NCBI GenBank assembly: GCA_023423995.1 | Contig: JAFAEL010000174.1 | Span: forward strand, 1 to 36,724 | Reading direction: 5' to 3' | Source: Pseudomonadota bacterium | Lineage (GTDB): Bacteria > Pseudomonadota > Alphaproteobacteria > Rhizobiales > Beijerinckiaceae | Length of the DNA: 36,724 bases | In this document: piece after piece, positions 1 through 7,839 of the stretch | Numbering within the stretch: position 1 is the stretch's first letter | How the letters are laid out: each line of letters opens with the position of its first letter | The notes under the pieces: model-generated | Database searches by the model: none | The model's input: only the letters and a program-made list of their open reading frames with translations | What the model was told of the DNA's origin: nothing | Made by a program: the position numbers and the translations under genes

Positions 1-176
1 GACGGTCTTTTCGGCCCCATAGGCACGCGCCCGGTCAGCCGCCCGGACGCCCCGGCTACCGAACCGAGACCCCGGGACCCGTCCTCCCCTCCGCCAGACG
101 TGACCGGTGCGCACGCGGCTCCCTCGCCGGAGGGGAGTGCGCGTCATATAGGAATAAATGCTAGAAAAGTCAAGCT
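1..176. other. Left-edge non-coding or unassigned sequence
   Basis: No gene can be supported here. A short minus-strand frame starting near 146 stays open to the left edge (about 49 codons), but its residues are mostly Arg/Gly/Val, as expected of a GC-rich frame without a real gene, and it has no recognisable motif. It could be the start of a gene lying further left; the window cannot decide this. Confidence 0.4.
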
Positions 177-256
177 CCGTCTTTGCGAGCGGAGCGAAGC
201 AACCCAGGGGGACGAGGCGGAAGCGCTGGATTGCTTCGCTGCGCTCGCAAAGACGG
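177..256. repeat. REP-like long inverted repeat
   Basis: Two 31-nt arms (177-207 and 226-256) are inverted copies with only two mismatches, separated by an 18-nt loop. The arms carry the TTTGCGAGC and GCGAAGCAA words typical of dispersed extragenic palindromes in Bradyrhizobium/Methylobacterium-like alphaproteobacteria; this family link is from memory. The repeat lies downstream of the molybdenum hydroxylase operon, where it could protect mRNA 3' ends or mark a transcription boundary. Confidence 0.75.
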
Positions 257-270
257 GTGGCGCCGCTGGA

Positions 271-288
271 CCCCGGCCTGCGCCGGGG
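271..288. repeat. Second short GC-rich extragenic hairpin
   Basis: CCCCGGC (271-277) and GCCGGGG (282-288) form a 7-bp stem with a 4-nt loop. The surrounding context (CTGGA before, TGAGCGG after) matches another common dispersed repeat of these genomes. It sits 14 bases after the larger inverted repeat, so the two may be one composite element. Confidence 0.55.
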
Positions 289-360
289 TGAGCGGGGACG
301 AGGCGGCGATCCATCCGGCTGCCGCCCCCGCCATCACCCGGTCGGCTGCCGCCGACTCGA

Positions 361-380
361 CCTCTCCGACAGAGGAGAGG
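361..380. terminator. Hairpin downstream of the hydroxylase operon
   Basis: CCTCTCC (361-367) and GGAGAGG (374-380) form a 7-bp stem with a 6-nt loop, 30 bases beyond the stop codon of the last minus-strand operon gene. No U-tract follows on that strand, so intrinsic termination is uncertain; it may only be an mRNA-end structure. Confidence 0.35.
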
Positions 381-409
381 TGAGGCTGCGGAGAGTTGCC
401 CTTCGACCC

Positions 410-907
410 TCAGGCCGCCGCGGCGGTCGTCATCCGGGCGGCCGCGCTCTTCACGGCCCGGACGATTTCCGGGTAGGCGGCGCAGCGGCAGAGATTTCCT
501 GCCAGGTAGTCCTTGATCTCGTCGTCGCTCGGATTGGGGTTCTGGTCGAGCAGCTGGTGCGTCATCATCACGAAACCGGGCGTGCAGAAGCCGCACTGGA
601 ACGCCCCCTCCTCGATGAAGGCCTGCTGGACCACGCTCAGGGTCCCGCTCTCGTCGAGGCTCTCGACGGTCGTGACGGATTTCCCGTCGACGAGCTGAGC
701 CAGGGTGAGGCAGCCGGACACGGCCACGCCATCGACGAGCACCGTGCAGCAGCCGCACAATCCCTGCCCGCAGCTCTCGCGCGCGCCGAACAGGTCGAAG
801 CTGCGCAGCAGGTCCACGAGATCGAGATGGCTCTCGACGCGGGCCGAGACCGGCCGGCCGTTGAGCGTGAACCGGATCAGGCGGGACGTGTCGTCCATCT
901 CAATCAT
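410..907 (-). CDS. 2Fe-2S subunit of a xanthine dehydrogenase-family molybdenum hydroxylase
   Basis: This 165-residue subunit passes electrons from the molybdopterin subunit to FAD. The N-terminal plant-type ferredoxin domain shows C46-x4-C51-x2-C54 and C66. The C-terminal helical 2Fe-2S domain shows C105, C108, C140 and C142, so both clusters are complete. The length is normal for CoxS/HcrC/NdhS-type small subunits. The start at 907 is chosen because its ATG overlaps the TGA of the large-subunit gene (ATGA), indicating translational coupling. It is the last gene of a five-gene operon. The substrate cannot be read from this subunit; family membership is very secure. Confidence 0.95.
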   Translation of the reverse strand: MIEMDDTSRLIRFTLNGRPVSARVESHLDLVDLLRSFDLFGARESCGQGLCGCCTVLVDGVAVSGCLTLAQLVDGKSVTTVESLDESGTLSVVQQAFIEEGAFQCGFCTPGFVMMTHQLLDQNPNPSDDEIKDYLAGNLCRCAAYPEIVRAVKSAAARMTTAAAA

Positions 908-3177
908 CCCTGCTGGGCGCGGATCGCGCGGAAGACGGCTTCCGGCGTGAGCGGCATCTCGGTCAGGCGCACGCCGACCGCATCGTGGATCGCGCTGGCG
1001 ATCGCGGGCGAGACCCCGAAGGTCGCGCTTTCCCCGACGCCCTTGGCGCCGTAGGGGCCGGAGACCTGCTCCGCCTCGACGATGTCGTTCTCCATGCGGA
1101 GCGGCACGTCGTGGATGCCCGGAATCTTGTAGTCGGCGAAGGACGCGTTCGTGACCTGGCCGTTGTCGTATTCCATGTTCTCGAAGAGCGTGAAGCCGAG
1201 CTGCATCAGGGCCGCTCCCGAGAGCTGCGTCTCCACGACCCTGGGATTCAGCGGGCGTCCGCAATCAACCGCGTTGATCATGCGGAGAATCCGGACGTGG
1301 CCGGTCTCGCTGTCGACCTCGATCTCCACGCCGGTACCGCCGATCATCCAGAACGGCGTGACGTTCTCGGACAGGCCGGTCGCCGGATCGGGCGACTTGT
1401 ATTCGGGGATGTAGGTGCCCACGCCGACGATGTTGCCGGCCTGCATGCCGTACTTCTTCTTGAACAGATCCTTCGGGCCGTAATTCGTGCCCGGCGGCAG
1501 ACCCAGGCTCTCCGAGAGGGCGGAGAGCTGGTCCCGCGCGTGCTGCGCGGCGAGCTTCACCGCGTGACCCATGTGGAAGGTGGATCGCGAGCCGAGCGTC
1601 GCCATGTCGTAGGGCGTGACGTCGGTGTCCGGGTGGATGACCTTGACGTTCTCCGTATCGATCCCGAGCGTTTCCGCCACGATCTGCGCCATGGCCGTGT
1701 CCGAGCCCTGGCCCATGTCGACGGTCGAGAGATACAGGCTGCACGACCCGTCGCCATAGACGTTGACGATCGCGACCGATGTCGTCGGCGAGATGGAGGC
1801 CTTGAAGCCGATCGCGATCCCGCGTCCGCGCTTCACCGGCCCGGTGCCGCGGTCGAACGACTTCGACCACTCCATCTTCGCGGCGATGTCTTCCAGCACG
1901 GCCTCGATCGCCGCGTCCTTCATGGCGGTCCCGGTCGCCTGCTCGCGCCCTTCCCGCAGGATGTTGTTGCGGCGGAACTCGACGGGATCGATCCCGAGCT
2001 CCCGTGCGATCAGGTCCGTGTGGCCCTCATAGGCCCAGACGAGCTGCGGGATGCCGAAGCCGCGCAGCGCGCCCGCGGGCGGACGGTTGGTATAGAGCGC
2101 GTAGGAGTCGATCGAGACGTTCTCGATGTCGTACGGGCCCGGCGCCGTGAAGCCGGATTTCTGCGTCACGCGCGGCCCGATATCGGCGTAGGCGCCGCCG
2201 TTCCAGAACACCTCGCAGCGCCGGCCGGTGACCTTGCCGTCCTTGACCGAGCTCTTGATGCGGAACGTGCTGGCGTGTTTCGAGATCGTGTAGAACTGCT
2301 CCTCCATGGTGAGGGACAGCTTCACGGGCCGGCGCACCATGAGGGCCAGGCAGGCAACGAGCGCCTCCAGCTTGATATAGAGCTTCGCGCCGAAGCCACC
2401 CCCGAGATGGGGCACCACGACCCGCACGCGGTTCTCGGGCCAGCCGAGCAGCCGCGCGATCTCGATCCGGACGAAGGACGGGCTCTGCGAGGCCGTGTGG
2501 ATGGTCAGCGATTCATGGCCGGGGATCGCGAGCGACACCATCGGCTCGAGCGGCGTGTGCATCGTCTGCTGCGTGCGGAACTCGTGCTCGAACACGTGGT
2601 CCGCCTCGGCGAAGGCCGCATCCACGTCGCCCCGACGAAGCTGGTAGTCGAGCGCGACGTTGGTGTCGCGGCGGCCGACGAGATGCTTCAGGTCAGGGAA
2701 GGTTCCGGCGGGCCGCAGCACCTCGTGCACGACGGCCTTGGAGGTGACCGCCTCGACCTCGTCGAAGACGGGCTCGAGTTCCTCGTACTCCGCCGTGATG
2801 AGCTGGACGGCCTCGGCCGCGATGTAGGGATCCTCGGCCAGGACCACCGCGACCGGCTCGCCGACGTAGCGGACCTTCTCCAGCGCCAGCACGGGCTGAT
2901 CGTGGAAGGCGGGCCCATAATAGGGCTCGGAAACGAGCGTCTTCACGTCCTCGCCGGTGATGACGCGGAACACGCCATCCATGGCCTCGGCCGCCGAGGT
3001 GTCGATCGACAGGATCCGCCCATGCGGCACCGTCGAGCGGAACACCTTGACGTGCAGCATCCCCGGGACGGTGAGGTTGTGGACGTATTCCGCCCGCCCG
3101 GTGACTTTCTGACGTGCCTCGAGGCGCGGCACGGAGCGGCCCACCTGGCCGCCCGGCATAGGTCTCATGACGTTCAT
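904..3177 (-). CDS. Molybdopterin-binding large subunit, xanthine dehydrogenase/CO dehydrogenase-like family
   Basis: The catalytic subunit (757 residues) would hydroxylate a substrate carbon with water at a Mo-molybdopterin centre, probably in the cytoplasm. Visible motifs are GGGFGAK (259-265), PPAGALRGFG (366-375), MGQGSDT (488-494) and KGVGES, whose E716 is the conserved catalytic glutamate. True form-I CO dehydrogenase carries AYxCSFR at the active-site loop; this protein has ALRGFG, as in hydroxylases of aromatic, heteroaromatic or aldehyde substrates, so CO is an unlikely substrate. The start at 3177 overlaps the stop of the FAD-subunit gene by ATGA; longer upstream frames run into that gene. 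Substrate unknown. Confidence 0.93.
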   Translation of the reverse strand: MNVMRPMPGGQVGRSVPRLEARQKVTGRAEYVHNLTVPGMLHVKVFRSTVPHGRILSIDTSAAEAMDGVFRVITGEDVKTLVSEPYYGPAFHDQPVLALEKVRYVGEPVAVVLAEDPYIAAEAVQLITAEYEELEPVFDEVEAVTSKAVVHEVLRPAGTFPDLKHLVGRRDTNVALDYQLRRGDVDAAFAEADHVFEHEFRTQQTMHTPLEPMVSLAIPGHESLTIHTASQSPSFVRIEIARLLGWPENRVRVVVPHLGGGFGAKLYIKLEALVACLALMVRRPVKLSLTMEEQFYTISKHASTFRIKSSVKDGKVTGRRCEVFWNGGAYADIGPRVTQKSGFTAPGPYDIENVSIDSYALYTNRPPAGALRGFGIPQLVWAYEGHTDLIARELGIDPVEFRRNNILREGREQATGTAMKDAAIEAVLEDIAAKMEWSKSFDRGTGPVKRGRGIAIGFKASISPTTSVAIVNVYGDGSCSLYLSTVDMGQGSDTAMAQIVAETLGIDTENVKVIHPDTDVTPYDMATLGSRSTFHMGHAVKLAAQHARDQLSALSESLGLPPGTNYGPKDLFKKKYGMQAGNIVGVGTYIPEYKSPDPATGLSENVTPFWMIGGTGVEIEVDSETGHVRILRMINAVDCGRPLNPRVVETQLSGAALMQLGFTLFENMEYDNGQVTNASFADYKIPGIHDVPLRMENDIVEAEQVSGPYGAKGVGESATFGVSPAIASAIHDAVGVRLTEMPLTPEAVFRAIRAQQG

Positions 3178-4043
3178 TGGACTGCCCCGTTCCGGACGGC
3201 CTGCGCGAGGGCCCGCCTGACATGGACGCGCAGGAGCTCGGTCTTGTACTCGGCCGAGCCGCGCGCATCGTCGATCGTCTCGGCCTCCTCGGCCGCGGCA
3301 TCGGCCGCCTGCGCGAAAGCGCGCTCCCCGGCCTCCGCACCCTGCAATGCGCCCTCGGCCGTGGCGAGCCGCGTCAGCTTCTCGGTCGCCGCCGAAACCA
3401 TCACCCGCGACTGCGCGATGACGCCACCTTCGACCTTCAGCGAAACCGCGACGCCGAGCGCCGGCCAGTCGTCGGCCGAGCGGGTCGTGCACTTGAGGTA
3501 GGCCGATGCCCAACCGCGCTGCGACGGCAGCGCGACCTGGGTGATCAGCTCGCCCTGGGTCAGGACGGTCTCGTAGTAGCCGGAGAACAAGCTCTCGATC
3601 GCGACCCGCCGCACGCCGGCAGGTCCCGTGATCACCACCTCGCCGCCGAGCGCGGAGAGAACCGGCGGCAGGTCCATGTGCGGATCGCCGTGGGCAAGAT
3701 TGCCGCCCACGCGCGCCACGTTGCGGACGCGGACATTCGCCAGGCGCTTCATGGCCCGCGCGATCACAGGCGCGACCCTGATGACCTCCGCGGAATGCTC
3801 GACCTTGGACAGCGTTGCGAGCGCGCCGATCGCAAGGCCGCCATCGGCCGTCGCCGCGATCTCCGCATGCTCTGCCTCGATACCCGCGAGCGTGACGAGG
3901 CGGGTCGGCTGGAACACCCCGGTCTTCATCATCAGCATGAGGGCCGTGCCACCCGAGAACGGCCGCACGGTCTGGTCATCCGTATCAAGAAGTTTGATGG
4001 CCTCGCCGAGCGAGGTCGGATGCACGAGTTCGAAGCCTCTCAT
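3174..4043 (-). CDS. FAD-binding middle subunit of the molybdenum hydroxylase
   Basis: This 289-residue CoxM-type flavoprotein takes electrons from the 2Fe-2S subunit and gives them to the external acceptor. FAD-pyrophosphate loops are visible as FSGGTALM near 29-36 and RVGGNLAHGDP near 111-121. The C-terminal part (about 170-285) fits the CO-dehydrogenase flavoprotein C-terminal domain. Length is typical. The gene overlaps both neighbours by ATGA, giving the order FAD, Mo, 2Fe-2S, the same as coxM-coxL-coxS reordered to M-L-S. Confidence 0.94.
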   Translation of the reverse strand: MRGFELVHPTSLGEAIKLLDTDDQTVRPFSGGTALMLMMKTGVFQPTRLVTLAGIEAEHAEIAATADGGLAIGALATLSKVEHSAEVIRVAPVIARAMKRLANVRVRNVARVGGNLAHGDPHMDLPPVLSALGGEVVITGPAGVRRVAIESLFSGYYETVLTQGELITQVALPSQRGWASAYLKCTTRSADDWPALGVAVSLKVEGGVIAQSRVMVSAATEKLTRLATAEGALQGAEAGERAFAQAADAAAEEAETIDDARGSAEYKTELLRVHVRRALAQAVRNGAVQ

Positions 4044-4507
4044 GCCCTCGCCTCCGAGCCGGCGTTTTCGAACGCCGCGTTGATGTTCCGCACGAAGGAG
4101 CGCTCCATCTCCTTCGCCTTCGACTTGAGCACGGGCTGGCCGATACTGCCGAGCTTGCCGGCCAAGGCCACGTCCATGTCGTAGGCGACGACGGTTTTGT
4201 CGGCGCCGTCTTCCCGCAGGGTGGCGGACGCCATGGAGGTCAGGCGCCCGACGACCCCGAGGGGCGTGCCTTCCGCCTTGGCGACGATCTTCTCCGGCGC
4301 GACCTTCTCGACGAACTCGACCGCAACCGCGAACTTGAACTTGATGTAGGCGATGCGCGTCTCGAGCGTGGCCGTGTAGCGCGTCTCGTCGACCTGGGTC
4401 AGCTCGCCGACCCCCTCGAGGCAGGACGCAAAGAACGGCGCATCGTTCAGGCGCTCGTAGACGACGTCGCGCGGCGCCGCGACGGTGAATTCACCGGTGA
4501 ACTTCAT
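4040..4507 (-). CDS. CoxG-like SRPBCC protein
   Basis: The 155-residue product belongs to the CO-dehydrogenase subunit G / SRPBCC fold family. It begins with MKFTGEF and continues through the family segment DVVYERLNDAPFFASCLEGV to a C-terminal helix ending in AKEMERSFVRNINAAFE. In Oligotropha, CoxG helps anchor CO dehydrogenase to the membrane; relatives accompany many other Mo hydroxylases, where their role is unclear. A hydrophobic-ligand or anchoring role here is inference. The ATG at 4507 overlaps the hydrolase TGA, and the gene's own stop overlaps the FAD-subunit ATG. Confidence 0.88.
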   Translation of the reverse strand: MKFTGEFTVAAPRDVVYERLNDAPFFASCLEGVGELTQVDETRYTATLETRIAYIKFKFAVAVEFVEKVAPEKIVAKAEGTPLGVVGRLTSMASATLREDGADKTVVAYDMDVALAGKLGSIGQPVLKSKAKEMERSFVRNINAAFENAGSEARA

Positions 4508-5313
4508 CGGGCAGCCTCGATGAGCTGGCTCAGCTCCGCGGCGATCACGTCCGGCACTTCGAGCGGCGTGAGGTGCCGTCCGCCGGGGATGATCTTCAGT
4601 GTCGAGCCGCCGATCGCGGCGTGCATCGCCTCCGCCATGGCGGGCGGCGTCGCGTAATCCTCTTCTCCGACGGCGATCCGGGTCGGGACCTTGATGCCGC
4701 CGAGCACGGAGCGGAGATCGGCCGCACCGAGCATGCGGCAGCTTTCCGCGTAGGCCGCGACGTCGTTGTTCAGGAATACGTCGACGCTCTCCTTCACGAT
4801 GTCCGGATTGGCCGCCCGGAAGGCATCGCCGAACCAGCGGGTCTGCTGGAACCCGACGAGCGCCTTCAGGCCCTCCTGGACGCCCTTGTCGGCGCGCTCC
4901 GCCCATTGCTGCGGCGCCTCGGGGCCATACCAGGCGGTCGTGTCGAAGAGGCCGAGGCCCTGCACCTTCTCGGCATGTCTCCCTGCAAAGGCCAGGGTGA
5001 CGCAGCCGCCCATGGACGCCCCGCCCACGACGGCCTTCGTCCAGCCGAGATCGGCGAAGATCGCCGCCAGGTCGTCGGCGAAGAGCTCGACCGTATAGGG
5101 GCCGGCCGGCTTGTCGGATGCACCATGCCCCCGGCAGTCCCAGGCCAGCACGGTCGCCACCTCGGCGAGCCGTGTCGCGACCGGGCTCCAGAACGAGCCG
5201 TCCATGGCGAGCGAATGGGTGAGCGCGACCCGCGCGGGCCCCGATCCGATCAGGCGATAGTGGAGGCGCGTGCCATCACTGGCAGCGGCTTGTCCGGTTC
5301 GCGATGGGTGCAC
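4504..5313 (-). CDS. Alpha/beta-fold hydrolase, 3-oxoadipate enol-lactonase-like
   Basis: A 269-residue alpha/beta hydrolase. The nucleophile elbow GGASMGG places the catalytic Ser at 100; the acid is probably the Asp in VGEEDYATPP and the base the His in GGRHLTPLE. The oxyanion region is LTHSLAMDGSFW, and the WDCRGHGAS motif is also present. It resembles enol-lactonases and C-C hydrolases of aromatic degradation. A GTG start at 5313 is preferred over an ATG 60 bases upstream because AGGGAGG sits four bases before it. First gene of the hydroxylase operon, it may act on the hydroxylated or ring-opened product (inference). Confidence 0.85.
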   Translation of the reverse strand: MHPSRTGQAAASDGTRLHYRLIGSGPARVALTHSLAMDGSFWSPVATRLAEVATVLAWDCRGHGASDKPAGPYTVELFADDLAAIFADLGWTKAVVGGASMGGCVTLAFAGRHAEKVQGLGLFDTTAWYGPEAPQQWAERADKGVQEGLKALVGFQQTRWFGDAFRAANPDIVKESVDVFLNNDVAAYAESCRMLGAADLRSVLGGIKVPTRIAVGEEDYATPPAMAEAMHAAIGGSTLKIIPGGRHLTPLEVPDVIAAELSQLIEAAR

Positions 5314-5317
5314 GAGT

Positions 5318-5324
5318 CCTCCCT
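5318..5324 (-). promoter_or_regulatory. Ribosome binding site deciding the GTG start of the hydrolase
   Basis: On the minus strand AGGGAGG lies four bases before the GTG at 5313. The in-frame ATG at 5373 has no comparable purine tract, so the shorter protein is favoured. Confidence 0.7.
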
Positions 5325-5501
5325 GCCGAATGCCCGCCCGGCCTGGAACGCGGCCAGACGCGGCGGTTCGCATAGGCGCCGCGGCGCGGCGGTGTTCAGT
5401 TTGGAAGCGTTCTCGTCACCGGAGGCTCGCAGTTCAAACGAAAGCTTTTCAGATAGGGATTAGTTTTTGTAATTGAGTCGGCGCGCGGGCGGAGAGAGCA
5501 G
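5325..5501. promoter_or_regulatory. Divergent promoter region between the hydroxylase operon and the LysR gene
   Basis: About 180 bases separate the two start codons. An AT-rich core at 5434-5475 stands out from the GC-rich surroundings and contains the palindrome AAAGCTTT (5441-5448) and the word GATTAG just after it. LysR proteins usually control a divergent target from such a spacer, so this is the likely site for autoregulation and operon control. Exact boxes cannot be assigned. Confidence 0.5.
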
Positions 5502-6452
5502 GTGAGACGCTTACCTTCCATGTCGGGACTGCGCGCCTTCGAGGCGACGGCCCGCCATCTGAGCTTCACCCGGGCAGCGACCGAGCTGAACCTGACGCAA
5601 GGCGCCGTGAGCCATCAGATCAAGAATCTGGAAGACCTGCTCGGCCTCAAGCTGTTCATCCGCGACGGGAACACGATCCGGCTCACGGAGGCCGGGTTCG
5701 AGTATCTGGCCTCCGCCCGCGCGGCCCTGACCGAGGTGCTGGTCGCGACGGACCGGGCGATCGATCGCCAGCGCGGGGACGTGCTCACGATCGCATGCCT
5801 CGGCACGTTCTCGATCAAGTGCCTCCTGCCGAATCTCGGCGATTTCACGAAGCGTCATCCGAGCATCGGGCTCCGGATACGCACCCTTGTCCCGTCCACC
5901 CACATGGCCCCGCAGGATTACGACGTCTCGATACAATACGGGTCCAGCGAGGATTGGCCGGACATGGTCGCCCGGAAGATCATGCGCGAGGAGTTGTTCC
6001 CGGTCTGCTCCCCTGCCCTCCTGCAGGCCAACGGCGGCCTGCGGGTGCCGCGCGACCTGACGCACCATACGATCATCCGGACGGCCTCGCCGTTCATCCT
6101 GCGGGACGACTGGCCGCTCTGGCTGGAACGGGCGGGCACGCCCGGGATCACGTTTGCCGGCGAGATCAGCTGCGACCTCCTCTATCCCTCCTACCAGGCG
6201 GCCATGGAGGGGCTCGGGGTCGCGATGGGCCGCAGCGCCGTCGTCGCCGCGGACATCAGGGCCGGGCGGCTGGTCGAGCCCTTCTCCGTCCGGCTCCCGT
6301 CCTCGCTCGGCTATCATCTGGTCGCGGGAACCGAGCGCGCGAAGCTTGCGAAGGTGCAGCTCTTCTGCGACTGGGCGCTGGAGCGCCTCGGCGCGGCCGC
6401 CCCCCTGGCGGCGCCCTCCAGCCGACAGAATCCCCGGACAGACGCAGCATGA
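5502..6452 (+). CDS. LysR-family transcriptional regulator, GcvA type
   Basis: A 316-residue LysR regulator. The N-terminus RRLPSMSGLRAFEATARH is typical of the GcvA/AmpR branch, and the winged helix-turn-helix spans about 8-65 with LTQGAVSHQIKNLE as recognition segment. The effector-binding domain covers about 90-300. The start is a GTG with GGAGAG a few bases upstream; it reproduces the usual family N-terminus. It is transcribed away from the hydroxylase operon, so it probably controls that operon in response to substrate or intermediate. Its stop overlaps the ridA start (ATGA), so the two are co-expressed. Confidence 0.93.
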   Translation: MRRLPSMSGLRAFEATARHLSFTRAATELNLTQGAVSHQIKNLEDLLGLKLFIRDGNTIRLTEAGFEYLASARAALTEVLVATDRAIDRQRGDVLTIACLGTFSIKCLLPNLGDFTKRHPSIGLRIRTLVPSTHMAPQDYDVSIQYGSSEDWPDMVARKIMREELFPVCSPALLQANGGLRVPRDLTHHTIIRTASPFILRDDWPLWLERAGTPGITFAGEISCDLLYPSYQAAMEGLGVAMGRSAVVAADIRAGRLVEPFSVRLPSSLGYHLVAGTERAKLAKVQLFCDWALERLGAAAPLAAPSSRQNPRTDAA

Positions 6453-6817
6453 ACTTCATCACGACGGCCGATGCACCTCCCGCCGGCGGACATTACAGCC
6501 AGGCGGTCGCTGCGAACGGCTTCCTGTTCGTGGCGGGCCAGCTGCCGATCCGGCCCGAGGGCGGCATTCCGGACGGGATCGAGGCCCAGACCCGGCAGGC
6601 GCTCGCCAATGTCGAAGCCATCCTGAAAGCCGCCGGCTCGGGCCTCGACAAGGTCGTCAGCGCCACGGTCTACGTCAGCAACATCGAGCTCTGGCCTGAC
6701 GTGAACCGGGTCTATGCGGAGATCTTCGGCACGCATCGGCCTGCCCGCACCGTCGCGGTCTCGCCGCAACTGCACTACGGCGCGCTTGTCGAGGTGCAGG
6801 TGATCGCGCTGGCGTAG
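6449..6817 (+). CDS. ridA: RidA/YjgF/UK114-family imine/enamine deaminase
   Basis: This 122-residue protein belongs to the RidA family, trimeric enzymes that hydrolyse reactive enamines and imines to ketoacids and ammonia. R100 in RPARTVAV corresponds to the essential Arg105 of E. coli RidA and E115 to its conserved Glu. The HYSQAV and FVAGQLP motifs are present, and the length is normal. Coupling to the LysR gene by an ATGA overlap suggests a pathway-specific role rather than housekeeping. This makes a nitrogen-containing substrate for the neighbouring hydroxylase more likely (inference). Confidence 0.92.
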   Translation: MNFITTADAPPAGGHYSQAVAANGFLFVAGQLPIRPEGGIPDGIEAQTRQALANVEAILKAAGSGLDKVVSATVYVSNIELWPDVNRVYAEIFGTHRPARTVAVSPQLHYGALVEVQVIALA

Positions 6818-6830
6818 CGCTCCGCTGAGC

Positions 6831-6853
6831 GCCGCCCGGAAGGCCCGGGCGGC
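6831..6853. terminator. Hairpin between convergent ridA and binding-protein genes
   Basis: GCCGCCCGG (6831-6839) and CCGGGCGGC (6845-6853) form a 9-bp GC-rich stem with a 5-nt loop in the 53-base gap between two convergent stops. There is no clear T-tract, so it may be a weak bidirectional terminator or a 3'-end stabiliser. Confidence 0.55.
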
Positions 6854-6870
6854 GGGACTGCGGCGCTCCC

Positions 6871-7839
6871 CTATTGGGGCTCGATGCCGGCGTCCTTGAT
6901 CGCGGTCGTCCACTTCACGAGTTCGTCGGCGACATAGGCCTTGAACTCGGCTGGCGGCAGGTAGAAGGCCTCGATCCCGTTTGCCTCGAGCTTCGCGCGA
7001 TTTTCCGGATTGGCGACGAAGTTCTTGACCTCTCTCGAGAGCGTTTGCACCACGTCCGGCGGCAGACCCGCCGGCCCGAACAGCCCCGCCCAGGCAATCA
7101 GGTCGAAATCCGGCGTGACCGTTTCGTGCAGCGTGACGATGTCCGGGACGATCGCGCTTCGGGTCTTCGTGAGCACCGCCAGCGCCCTCACCTTCCCGTC
7201 CCGCACCTGCGGCAGGGCCGTCGTGAAATCGGCCACCATCGCGGAGACCCGGCCGGTGGCGACGTCCAGGACGGCGGGCGGATTGCTCCGATACGGCACC
7301 CGGACCATGTCGATCCCGGCACGCCGCTTCAGCGTTTCCCCCGCGACCTGCCCGGTGCTGTTGCCGTGCGCGTACTCGACCTTGCCGGGGTTCGCCTTCG
7401 CGTAGGCGACCAGTTCCTGGATCGTCTTGAACGGCGCATTCGGGTTCGCGATCACCATCGAGGGAAAGCTGCCGACCCGCGAGACTGCCGTGAAATCCTT
7501 CAGCGGGTCGTAGGACACGTTCTTGAAGAGCGCCTGCGCGGCGGAATGGGTCGTGTTCGTCGTCAGGATGAGGGTGTAGCCGTCCGGCTCCGCGCGGGCG
7601 ACGAAGCTCGCAGCCAGCGTGCCGCCGGCGCCTGCCTTGTTCTCGACCACGAAGCGCTGGTTCAGGGCCGCATCGAGATGGGCCGCGAGCAGCCGCGCCG
7701 CGGAGTCGGTCGCGCTGCCCGCGGTGAACGGCACCACGATCGTCACAGGCCGGCTTGGATAGGTCTGCCCCAATACCGGCCCTGCACAAGCGCAAGCGAT
7801 CGCGCCCGCGAGCACGAGCGCAAATTTGCCAACCTTCAA
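6871..7839 (-). CDS. Bug-family tripartite tricarboxylate transporter substrate-binding protein
   Basis: A 322-residue periplasmic binding protein of the Bug/TctC family. A hydrophobic signal peptide (about 1-24, ending near VLGQ) precedes YPSRPVTIVVPFTAGSATD, the family's first beta-strand and ligand loop; VENKAGAGGTLAA and YDPLKDFTAV are also characteristic. These proteins bind carboxylates. No TctA or TctB membrane gene is nearby, which is common for Bug proteins. It converges on ridA and points away from the LIV operon on its other side. Ligand unknown. Confidence 0.93.
   Translation of the reverse strand: MKVGKFALVLAGAIACACAGPVLGQTYPSRPVTIVVPFTAGSATDSAARLLAAHLDAALNQRFVVENKAGAGGTLAASFVARAEPDGYTLILTTNTTHSAAQALFKNVSYDPLKDFTAVSRVGSFPSMVIANPNAPFKTIQELVAYAKANPGKVEYAHGNSTGQVAGETLKRRAGIDMVRVPYRSNPPAVLDVATGRVSAMVADFTTALPQVRDGKVRALAVLTKTRSAIVPDIVTLHETVTPDFDLIAWAGLFGPAGLPPDVVQTLSREVKNFVANPENRAKLEANGIEAFYLPPAEFKAYVADELVKWTTAIKDAGIEPQ

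Noticed and set aside
904..3177. Aerobic CO dehydrogenase (CoxL)
   Set aside because: The active-site loop is ALRGFG, not the form-I AYxCSFR loop, so the name CO dehydrogenase would mislead even though the operon order resembles cox.
985..3501. Very long open frame (838 codons) antisense to the molybdenum large-subunit gene
   Set aside because: It is an antisense shadow caused by the high-GC codon bias of the hydroxylase genes. It is rich in Arg, Asp and His, with no domain text, while the opposite strand has clear family motifs.
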